A stretch of DNA of 64,000 nucleotides from Acidobacteriaceae bacterium (GTDB lineage: Bacteria > Acidobacteriota > Terriglobia > Bryobacterales > Bryobacteraceae), in assembly GCA_019233755.1 (NCBI GenBank), contig JAFAMD010000006.1, positions 100,043 through 164,042 of the forward strand, read 5' to 3'. Shown piece by piece: positions 19,235-27,461 of the stretch. The notes below the pieces were generated by a model that was not told the origin of the DNA, did no database searches, and worked only from the letters and a program-made list of their open reading frames with translations. Numbering within the stretch: position 1 is the first letter of the stretch; each line of letters begins with the position of its first letter. Position numbers and translations under genes: made by a program.

Positions 19235-19706
19235 TCGCGCCAGCCGTGCCTTGCTGGCTGTTTTGCTCCTGCCCGCATTTGCTTACCCGCAGGCGCCGGG
19301 AAACGACACGAACCAGCAATCCGCGGCAGCCCGCGCCGTACTCGGTTATGTAGCCGCTGCCCTGACGGCCGGCAATGCGGCCGACGCCATGACGCCGTTT
19401 GAGAAGTCATTCCCGAACTATGATACGTTGAACAGCTACTTCAACGGCCTCGTCAACGCATTTTATGTCTCCAACGAGATTGAAGTTCTCGATGAAGATA
19501 ACGGCACGAATGAGATGAAACTCAGCGTACGCTGGGCGATTACGTTAACGGATCTGCAAACTGACTACACCGAACACCGCAGCGCCGAACTCAACCTGCA
19601 CATGGTGTGCAAAGGCGGTAAGTGGAAGATCGCTGACCTCGCTCCCATCAGCTTGTTCGATCCTGCAGCCCGTCAAACGCGGCAGGACAATTCCCCGCAC
19701 TCATAG
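19215..19706 (+). CDS. hypothetical secreted protein
   Basis: Signal peptide; overlaps the argJ 3' end by 20 nt in another frame. Confidence 0.65.
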   Translation: MAAIAPSRASRALLAVLLLPAFAYPQAPGNDTNQQSAAARAVLGYVAAALTAGNAADAMTPFEKSFPNYDTLNSYFNGLVNAFYVSNEIEVLDEDNGTNEMKLSVRWAITLTDLQTDYTEHRSAELNLHMVCKGGKWKIADLAPISLFDPAARQTRQDNSPHS

Positions 19707-21536
19707 CATCCTGCACAAGGCCTGATAATCGCTATTTGGAACCAACCGGAAATCGAGTTCGAGATCCGTTAACGATTTCAGTTGTTCGAATATTTCCGGC
19801 GACGGTACGCGCCACCCAGCAAGGGTCAGGGTACCGTTTCGCATGTCAAAAGGGACCAGCCCGAATCGCCGCTGGATATATGCCGGAAGGCTCCGGACCA
19901 CGCGCGGCTCGACACATCTGATATCCAGCCGCATTGCCTGCACACCCGACTGCAAGCTGAGCGCGAGGCACAGCAGGTCTTCCGAAACGTACCCACCCTC
20001 CAGAAGGAATCGCTCCGGCTCCGGATAGATGGAACCGCTCCGGCGCATGCCATCAGCCGTATCCTCCGTGAGTGCGCCGCAATCCATCAGCACGGCCAGG
20101 AGTTCCCTGCGTTCAAAAGAGAGCGCTGCTCTGCTTGGATACACGTGCTCCGTCTTCTGCCACGCCAGCCGGCTTCCGGTTCGGCGCGCCCGCGCGTATT
20201 GCTGCAGCGCGCGCAGCGCTGCGCAGGAATTCACCAGGTTCGTATGGAAGACGCGCAGCGGCACGGCTGCCGCGAACGCCAGCCCGTAGATCCGCGCCAC
20301 GCACGCCATCCGGAGCCCCAGCCGAAGGATTTGCAACCCGAGCGTCGCCGAGCATAATCGCAGGACCGCTGGATTCGTTGCGGCAAGATGCCAGGTCCGA
20401 TGGGCCGCCAGGCTCACTCCCGAATACAGCAGTCCGGCGACGAAGACAATATTTGCCAGGAGGCTGAGCGGATGCGTGATCAAGCCCTTGCGGTCGCGCC
20501 AGAACCAGTATTTCGTCCCGGGCTTGCCCGCCCAACCGGCCCGCTGCCAGCACTGCAATCCGATCCCCGTCACCCACCGGGTCCGCTGCCTGACTGCAGC
20601 CTTCATCTTGCGCGGAAAGAACTCACGTGTCGCCATCCAGCTCTTTTCCGTGTACCGCAAGGGCACAAAGTGCTGGCTGTATCCCAGTTGGTGAACACGC
20701 ATGCCGATCTCGTAGTCTTCCGTAAGAATGCCCGGGTCGAATACTTCCCCATCCTGCATCTCGGCCAGCCGCACCAGCACGTCGCGTGCGAATCCCGTGC
20801 CAACGCCGTTTGAAGGCAGGAACGCGCCGCTGAATTGCCGCGCACGCATGTCAATCGTCTGAAACTCGGCGAACTCGTCGCAATAGATCGCGTGCGTGAT
20901 CTCCCGCCACTGAGCCTTGAGCGGCAGCACCGGGACTTGTATCATGTGGTACTCCGCGGCCGCCCGATTGATGACATCCAGCGAATCCGGGTGGATGATA
21001 TCCTCCGCGTCGTGCAGGACGACCGTTTCGAAGCGAACGCCGCTTTCGCGCTCGAGTTGCTCCATGCGCGCATAGATCGTGTTGAGGCAGTCGGCCTTCG
21101 AGGTCGGTCCCGGGTGTGGACAGACAGCCACGTGCACGTTCGGAAATGCGCCCGACAGTTGCCGTACTGCCGTGATCGTAGGCTCGTCGTTCGGGTACAC
21201 GCCGATTACAAAATCGAAGTTGCGATACCGGATCGCCGCCAGGTTGTGACGCACCATATTGCCGATCACATCTGCTTCCTGCCAGCATGGAACGAAAATT
21301 GCCGTCCGCCGCTGCCGCTCCGGGCAACTTCTTCGTAGCGGCGAAGGGTTGTCCGGCCGGCATATGAATTCATGCCAGAAACAGATCAGAACCGGCACGA
21401 AGTCGTCTGCCCCGCTCACCAGCAGCAGGAGGGCGAGTACGCCCAGCAATCCGCTCCACAAAGCCGCCGCGAACGTCACGAGCACACACCACCCGGCCAA
21501 TTTCTCAAAGGGAAATTCCGATGCGTCATTCCTCAC
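19701..21536 (-). CDS. glycosyltransferase family 2 with C-terminal MshEN/GspE_N domain (NfrB-like)
   Basis: GT2 signatures (HDAEDIIHPDSLD, EDYEIGMRVHQLGY, QRTRWVTGI); C-terminal ERFLLEGGYVSEDLLCLALSLQSG typical of MshEN/GSPII_E_N. Confidence 0.85.
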   Translation of the reverse strand: MRNDASEFPFEKLAGWCVLVTFAAALWSGLLGVLALLLLVSGADDFVPVLICFWHEFICRPDNPSPLRRSCPERQRRTAIFVPCWQEADVIGNMVRHNLAAIRYRNFDFVIGVYPNDEPTITAVRQLSGAFPNVHVAVCPHPGPTSKADCLNTIYARMEQLERESGVRFETVVLHDAEDIIHPDSLDVINRAAAEYHMIQVPVLPLKAQWREITHAIYCDEFAEFQTIDMRARQFSGAFLPSNGVGTGFARDVLVRLAEMQDGEVFDPGILTEDYEIGMRVHQLGYSQHFVPLRYTEKSWMATREFFPRKMKAAVRQRTRWVTGIGLQCWQRAGWAGKPGTKYWFWRDRKGLITHPLSLLANIVFVAGLLYSGVSLAAHRTWHLAATNPAVLRLCSATLGLQILRLGLRMACVARIYGLAFAAAVPLRVFHTNLVNSCAALRALQQYARARRTGSRLAWQKTEHVYPSRAALSFERRELLAVLMDCGALTEDTADGMRRSGSIYPEPERFLLEGGYVSEDLLCLALSLQSGVQAMRLDIRCVEPRVVRSLPAYIQRRFGLVPFDMRNGTLTLAGWRVPSPEIFEQLKSLTDLELDFRLVPNSDYQALCRML

Positions 21537-21614
21537 GATGGAAGTGGCCAGACGCGGCGCGGAATCGCAGGAAAGAATCAGATTTTTGCGCCGCTTGGAA
21601 CACTTGCTTGGTAG

Positions 21615-21935
21615 GTGACCGAAACTCTCTCCCTACGGAATCGCTGGAGTTCTTTCATGCAGCTTATCCAGGAGCTGATAGGCGGAACTGTGCGCCGTCA
21701 CACCTTCACACAGTGGGAACTCGACCTGCTCTTCGACATCCAGCTATCGCGTCTGCGCAAATCATCCAGACCCGACGTCCTGCGGCGCTACCTGAGAGCC
21801 GTAAGCCAGACCCTGGCGCAGGGCGCGGAGAGTCCGCCCCGTCTGGCGCAATTCCTCGAAGCAGAGCGCCAGGCGCGGCTCGCCGCTGCCGAAGCAGAGA
21901 CTGCCAAGGTATCCGCCGTGGCCGCAGCGAGTTAG
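21615..21935 (+). CDS. hypothetical protein
   Basis: GTG-start ORF, 106 aa, plausible composition; internal Met start possible. Confidence 0.5.
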   Translation: MTETLSLRNRWSSFMQLIQELIGGTVRRHTFTQWELDLLFDIQLSRLRKSSRPDVLRRYLRAVSQTLAQGAESPPRLAQFLEAERQARLAAAEAETAKVSAVAAAS

Positions 21936-22011
21936 CGTTCTCACCGGGATTCAGGGCCAACACACCTCGCTAGGCTATCCTCAAGATAGAAATCATAAGG
22001 AGAAATTAGCC

Positions 22012-22317
22012 ATGGCTAGCAATTCCGGCCCGGCTCCCACGCCCGAACGCAAGGTGTTTTGCGTCAAATTCCAGCGGGAAATGCCGGGACTCGACGAGGT
22101 TCCCTTCGATGGTCATCCCCTTGGCCAGCGCATCTATGACAACGTCTCGAAAGAGGCTTGGCGGCTGTGGGTCGAGCAAATGAAGATGATTATGAACGAA
22201 TACCGGCTCAATCTGGGCACACGCGAAGCCCAGGAGTTTCTGCTCAAGCAGATGGAAGAGTTTTTCTTCGGCGAAGGCGCGGCACTTCCGCCCGGCTACG
22301 TTGCCCCCGGACATTAA
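22012..22317 (+). CDS. yggX: YggX-like oxidative damage protection / Fe(2+)-trafficking protein
   Basis: RKVFCVKFQREMPGLDEVPFDGHPLGQRIYDNVSKEAWRLWVEQMKMIMNEYRLNL; SD aaggag upstream. Confidence 0.93.
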   Translation: MASNSGPAPTPERKVFCVKFQREMPGLDEVPFDGHPLGQRIYDNVSKEAWRLWVEQMKMIMNEYRLNLGTREAQEFLLKQMEEFFFGEGAALPPGYVAPGH

Positions 22318-22380
22318 GGCCCTCCCGGCTGCCGGCGGATTCCCATGCACGCCGGCGGTTAGCTATCCGTCTTATCAATC

Positions 22381-24003
22381 TTGAAGTTCCGCATTTTCTT
22401 TCTTTTCCTGTGCCTTGCTGCCGTGTGCCTGGCGTCCGGTGACGCAGTCGCCGAACGCCTTGCCCGCCAGGCGAAAAAGGCAGAAAAAGCCGGCCAGATT
22501 GTGCGCGCTTACCTGCTTTATGCCCAGGCTGCCGCGCGGGACCCCGGGAACTCTACCTATCGGGAAAACCGGGACGCGCTCGCGCCGGCAGCCAAGCTGC
22601 TCACAAAAGCGGATGTCCAGAATGCAGATATTTCGCAGGACGTTCAGGAGGCCGAACAACAGGGGCCCACGAATCCCGACCCGCCTGTCGAACGCGCCAC
22701 CGAGGCCGAGTGGATGGCCGATCCGCGTCTGCAAGGGGTTCCGACAGTGCACGCGGACGCGTCAAAAGCAGATTTCAAGCTGCGTGCGCCGGCCAAAGAC
22801 GTCATTGAGCAGGTCTGTACCGCGTTCGGGGTGCGCGCGGTCGTCGACTCGGAAGTCACGTCCGACAAGCCGATTCAGTTCGATCTCACACAGGCAGACT
22901 TACGGACCGCATTGGAGGCGCTTACCGACGCGACCGGCACCTTCGTTTTTCCGGTCTCGGCGAGCAGCGTTTATTTCGCCCCCGATACCCAGGCAAAAAG
23001 AGATGCGCTCGAACCGACCATTCTGCTCACCTTTCCGCTGCCTAACGCGCTCAGTGAGAAAGACTTGATCGAAGCCGCGAACGTCGTTCGCAGCTTGCTG
23101 CAGTTGAAGTCGATTGGCTGGGACAGCCACAGCCGTACCGTCATGATTCGCGATCATGTGACGCGTGCGCGTATCGCGAGATCGGTTCTTCAAGCCCTGC
23201 TGCTGCCGCGAGCCCAGGTCCAGATCGAGCTCAAATTCCTCACCGTCGATACGGACAAGATGCTCAACTACGGGTCCATCATTCAGACTTCGCTTCCGGT
23301 CTATTACCTCGGCCACATTGGCGGATTCAGCTACACTCAGGCATCGTTGAGCAATCTCGCCTCGCTGGCCATTATTGGCGGCGGCGGCTCAATTTTCGGA
23401 TTAGGCCTGATGGATGCCACACTGCTCGCGCAATACACGAGTTCTTTCGCTCAGGCGTTTTTCGATTCCACGGTGGTCGTGGGTGACCGGCAGACCGCCA
23501 GCCTGCACTTTGGAAACAAGTACCCCCTCGCCGAGACACTTTACACCGGCTTTGCGCAGGGCGCCCCTTCGATCTACAACCCCACGCCGCAGATCACGCT
23601 GGTGGATCTGGGACTCGTCCTCAAGGTCACTCCCTACGTGAATGGCGACGGCGATATCGGTCTCGATGTGGAAGCCGAGCTTAACTCGCTGGGCAACCAG
23701 ACGTTCAACACGATCCCTGCCATTAACGACCGCTCCTTCAAGGGTACGGTCAATATGCGTGAAGGCCAGGTCGCGATTATTGCAGGCATGGATTCAGACT
23801 TAACGTCGGTAACACGCAACGGTCTCGCTGGACTGACCCAGATTCCCGGCCTAAATCAGGTCCTGGCCCAGAACACCAGAGAACATCAGACCAGCCAGAC
23901 GCTCATTCTGGTCAAGCCCACCATCACGCGGCTGCCCATGGCGTCTTACATCAGCCCGCAGTACCTGCTCGGCCCCCAGCGCGGAGCGCGGGTGCTGTTG
24001 TAG
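22381..24003 (+). CDS. secretin (GspD/PilQ-like) family protein
   Basis: N-domain-like FKLRAPAKDVIEQVCTAFGVRAVVDSEVTSDKPIQFDLTQADLRTALEAL; C-terminal secretin-like core with VKPTITRLP. Confidence 0.8.
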   Translation: MKFRIFFLFLCLAAVCLASGDAVAERLARQAKKAEKAGQIVRAYLLYAQAAARDPGNSTYRENRDALAPAAKLLTKADVQNADISQDVQEAEQQGPTNPDPPVERATEAEWMADPRLQGVPTVHADASKADFKLRAPAKDVIEQVCTAFGVRAVVDSEVTSDKPIQFDLTQADLRTALEALTDATGTFVFPVSASSVYFAPDTQAKRDALEPTILLTFPLPNALSEKDLIEAANVVRSLLQLKSIGWDSHSRTVMIRDHVTRARIARSVLQALLLPRAQVQIELKFLTVDTDKMLNYGSIIQTSLPVYYLGHIGGFSYTQASLSNLASLAIIGGGGSIFGLGLMDATLLAQYTSSFAQAFFDSTVVVGDRQTASLHFGNKYPLAETLYTGFAQGAPSIYNPTPQITLVDLGLVLKVTPYVNGDGDIGLDVEAELNSLGNQTFNTIPAINDRSFKGTVNMREGQVAIIAGMDSDLTSVTRNGLAGLTQIPGLNQVLAQNTREHQTSQTLILVKPTITRLPMASYISPQYLLGPQRGARVLL

Positions 24004-24029
24004 CCGGACACCTCTGCTATCTTCATGGC

Positions 24030-25100
24030 ATGTCAACCATGCGCGACGAAATCTGCCAGCAGCCGGCGGCTATTGAACGCACGCTGAAAGCAGAATGGCG
24101 CCACGCGGAAAAGCTCCGCGCGCACTTTGAAAGTAACCCGGTCCGTCTGATCGTGCTCGCCGCACGAGGCACCTCGGACAATGCTGCGCAGTTTGGGCGC
24201 TACCTGCTGGAAATTTCCACCGGCATACCGGTTTCGCTTGCTGCCCCCTCCGTGTTCACGCTCTATGACGCGCACGTGAATCTGAAAGACGCCGTCGTGG
24301 TAGCCATCTCGCAATCCGGTGAATCCACCGACACGAACCTGGTGCTGGAACGTGCGAAGACAGCAGGCGCGTTTACTATAGGGATCACGAATGAGCCGGA
24401 GAGTTCGCTGGCGAAGCTCGCCGAGCACACGTTCCTCGTGCGGGCGGGCAAAGAAAAAAGCGTAGCTGCCACCAAGACATACACCGGTCAGCTCATGTGC
24501 TTCTATCTGCTGGCCCATGCGCTCGGCGCCCCGCTGCGATCAGAAGACCTGCAGCATATCCCGGAGTGGAGCAATGCCGCGCTGCAGCTCGAAGAAGCAA
24601 TCCGCGAGCGCGCGGAACGCTATTGTTTCATGCGTCATGCCGTTTGCGTCGGCCGCGGACTCAACTACGCCAACTCTTTCGAGTTCGCTCTAAAACTGAT
24701 GGAGACCTGCTACGTTGTGGCCGAGCGGTTCTCGTCTGCCGATCTGCTGCACGGTCCCATCGCCATGCTGGAGCAGTCGTTCCCAACCTTTCTCTTCTGT
24801 CCCCCGGGCGTTACCTGGAAGCCCATGCGCGAGCTAATAGGCAAGTTGCAGTCGATTCAGGCAGAAACGCTGATCATTACGGACAAGAGCAACAAGGAAG
24901 CGGGCACGCTGAAAGGGAACGTGCGTGACCCGCTCACGATCCCGGCGGCCCTGGCGCAGAGGGGACAACTCCCGGAAGAGTTGTATACTCCTATTCCGTA
25001 CGTAATTCCCGCTCAGCTCTTCGCCGCGAGCCTGGCGGAAGTGAAACACCTGGACCCAGATCGGCCCAGGACCCTGAACAAAGTAACGCAGACGCTTTAG
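24030..25100 (+). CDS. SIS-domain sugar isomerase/deaminase (GlmS C-terminal-like, NagB-II type)
   Basis: MSTMRDEICQQPAAIER, LAARGTSDNAAQFGRYLLE, ISQSGESTDTNLVLERAK, GRGLNYANSFEFALKLMETCYVVAERFSSADLLHGPIAM. Confidence 0.9.
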   Translation: MSTMRDEICQQPAAIERTLKAEWRHAEKLRAHFESNPVRLIVLAARGTSDNAAQFGRYLLEISTGIPVSLAAPSVFTLYDAHVNLKDAVVVAISQSGESTDTNLVLERAKTAGAFTIGITNEPESSLAKLAEHTFLVRAGKEKSVAATKTYTGQLMCFYLLAHALGAPLRSEDLQHIPEWSNAALQLEEAIRERAERYCFMRHAVCVGRGLNYANSFEFALKLMETCYVVAERFSSADLLHGPIAMLEQSFPTFLFCPPGVTWKPMRELIGKLQSIQAETLIITDKSNKEAGTLKGNVRDPLTIPAALAQRGQLPEELYTPIPYVIPAQLFAASLAEVKHLDPDRPRTLNKVTQTL

Positions 25101-25115
25101 TCTGCCGGCACCGGC

Positions 25116-25316
25116 CTACTTGCGGGCTCGGTTGCTGTGGCCTTTCAGCCGCGACTGCCGAGTTTTCCTCGCCTGGCGCTTCGGCTTAACAATCCGGAAA
25201 GTGCCGCTGCCGAGATATTCGGCCTCGTAGATGTTTTCCTTCTGCTGAATCTTCGGGGAAGCCGCGTAGGCGGGCCGGGTCTCGTTCGACCGGGTTTCGT
25301 TCAATGGATCTGCCAT
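25116..25316 (-). CDS. small basic hypothetical protein
   Basis: MADPLNETRSNETRPAYAASPKIQQKENIYEAEYLGSGTFRIVKPKRQARKTRQSRLKGHSNRARK; start moved to internal Met. Confidence 0.5.
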   Translation of the reverse strand: MADPLNETRSNETRPAYAASPKIQQKENIYEAEYLGSGTFRIVKPKRQARKTRQSRLKGHSNRARK

Positions 25317-25379
25317 GAAATTCCTTAAGACGTAAACTATCAGTGTACCGGACGCCCCCTGCATTTCTCTACTACGCGG

Positions 25380-27461
25380 CTATGGGTGTGCGATCACTAG
25401 CAGGCTGTTGGTCTGCCGGATGGTGTATTCCAGAGCTAGCCGGGCGTTTTCGGGATCAAGCGCCGCGAAACTCTCGTCGAGGATCACCAGGTCCGCGTTC
25501 TGTAGAAGCGCCCGGGCGATAAAGATGCGGCTCCGTTCCCCGTGCGAAAGCTGCCATCCGCCCTCGCCCACCATTTGCATCAGTCCGCTTGGCATCGTAT
25601 CCAGGAGATCGCCGAGGCCCAATTCGCGGCAAACGGTCTCCGCCTCCTTCATGTCGGCCTGGGAGGGCGGCCAAGCCCGGCCCATCAACAGGTTGAACGC
25701 AAGCGTTTCGGTGAGGATGTGGTTTTCGTGGAACTGTGGCGCGGCGGCAATTGCCTTTCGCCACTGCTCGGCCCCAAGAGTCTGCCGGTCGAGCCCGTTC
25801 ACCAGCAGCAGACCGGATTGTGGCTGTCGGACGCCGGAAAGGAGCGAGGCGAAGGTGGTCTTTCCGCCGCCGGAAGGTCCCTCGAGCAGGATATGATCAC
25901 CGCGTCTGATAATGAGGCTGCAGCCTTGCACGGTGGCCGGGCCGGTTTCGCGGTGGCGAAACGTGATGCGTTCGGCTTCGACGATTTTATCGAAGGGATG
26001 ATCGCTGCGGGCAAGGGCGATCGGCTCTCCCAAAATTTCCGGCCGCGCCGCCACGTGGAACAGGGGCGCGATTCGCGCGAACGCCGTCCAAGCGGCAGCA
26101 ATGTCCGCAAAGGAGCCGCACAGTTTCTGTAGGGCCGTGTAGGCCAGCAGCACGCCGCCGAGCGTCACCGCAGTCTGGGAACCGGGCGCTCCCGCGGTAC
26201 GCACGGCCGGCGCGAGACACGCCAGACCGGCAATTAGCCAGCCCCGAGGCATCGCAGCCAGCAGCTTCGCGCCGGCGCGATCAACCGATTGCGAATCGAG
26301 CAGATAGCGATGCATCGCCCGATCCTCGGCTTCGTGCCACTCTGCCGGCCGCTGCTGCGCGACGCGTGTCCGGTACCCCACCATGTATTCGACTAGATCG
26401 TACGTCAGGTTCATGCGGGTAGTGGTCCAGGCCTGATACCGACGCAGGAATCGCCACGCCAAACAGAGCGTCAACGCGAACCAGCAGGCGAGCACCGCGG
26501 CAAGCCACCCGAGCCAGAACATCGCGAGCACGATTTCGATGACAGCCAGCATTCCCGGCACGCCGCCGCTGAGCGTCAGCTTTTCGACTGCCTCCGCTTC
26601 AAGCGCCTGCCCGAGAAACATGCCGATGCCGGCGTGGCGCATCTCGTCAGGGGCCAGTTTCAATGCGCCGCAGAGCAGCCGGCGCTTGAGGAATCCGCCG
26701 AGCCCGATGGTAAACAGGCCCTGCATCCAGGTGCTTAGGAACTGAAACGGCAGCATGGTCAGGAGCAGCAGTGCCCAGGCGTAAAGCCAGGCCCGATCCA
26801 TGCGGCCCTGAAAAGAGAGCGAACCGAGAATCGCCCACGAGGCAATCCAGAGCAGATATTGCACGGTGTGGGCGGCGACAAGAGCAGCGCCGTTCTCAAA
26901 GATGCCGGCGTCCTTCAGCAACCGGGCGGGCGCCCCGCCGGGATTGCGGCGCAGAATCCAACATTGATGCCAGCGTCTGCTACCAAGCTGCTCCCGTTCG
27001 AGCAGTGCGAGGGTTCGTTGCTGTGCGGCCTTGCGGATAGCGGCGCCTGCAAGCAGCGCTTCAAACTGCTCGCGGCTGCTGTGATTGAACGCGCCGCGGA
27101 TTGCCATCGCGACCTCGCTCACCGGAATTCGTTTACGAGCGAGGTCCGGGGCGAGGACCCGCATCAAGCGGCTGTCCGTATCGCAGACCGCAAGAAACTG
27201 CTGATCCGAGAGTTGAAGAACAGCGGGTGCTGCAGCAGCCAGATCGCGCTCCAGATCTCGCAGGCTCGTTTCGAGAGGTTCCGCCTCAAGCCCAAGACGT
27301 TTGGCGGCCCATTCGATCCACACGCCGCTCTCCATGCGGTTGGGAGGCGGCAGATCGAGTTCGTTTGTGCTGAGTCCGGCCTGGCGGGCTAGTTCCGTGA
27401 TCGCCTGCGGCAATTGGCTGGCCGGCCAGCACAGCGACCCGAGTTCGCGAGTCACCATCAT
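25380..27461 (-). CDS. ABC exporter (TM + ATPase) with degenerate C39-like N-terminal domain
   Basis: Walker A EGPSGGGKTT, signature LSHGE, Walker B LVILDES, H-loop IAHP; start moved to ATG 27461 overlapping the upstream stop (ATGA). Confidence 0.85.
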   Translation of the reverse strand: MMVTRELGSLCWPASQLPQAITELARQAGLSTNELDLPPPNRMESGVWIEWAAKRLGLEAEPLETSLRDLERDLAAAAPAVLQLSDQQFLAVCDTDSRLMRVLAPDLARKRIPVSEVAMAIRGAFNHSSREQFEALLAGAAIRKAAQQRTLALLEREQLGSRRWHQCWILRRNPGGAPARLLKDAGIFENGAALVAAHTVQYLLWIASWAILGSLSFQGRMDRAWLYAWALLLLTMLPFQFLSTWMQGLFTIGLGGFLKRRLLCGALKLAPDEMRHAGIGMFLGQALEAEAVEKLTLSGGVPGMLAVIEIVLAMFWLGWLAAVLACWFALTLCLAWRFLRRYQAWTTTRMNLTYDLVEYMVGYRTRVAQQRPAEWHEAEDRAMHRYLLDSQSVDRAGAKLLAAMPRGWLIAGLACLAPAVRTAGAPGSQTAVTLGGVLLAYTALQKLCGSFADIAAAWTAFARIAPLFHVAARPEILGEPIALARSDHPFDKIVEAERITFRHRETGPATVQGCSLIIRRGDHILLEGPSGGGKTTFASLLSGVRQPQSGLLLVNGLDRQTLGAEQWRKAIAAAPQFHENHILTETLAFNLLMGRAWPPSQADMKEAETVCRELGLGDLLDTMPSGLMQMVGEGGWQLSHGERSRIFIARALLQNADLVILDESFAALDPENARLALEYTIRQTNSLLVIAHP

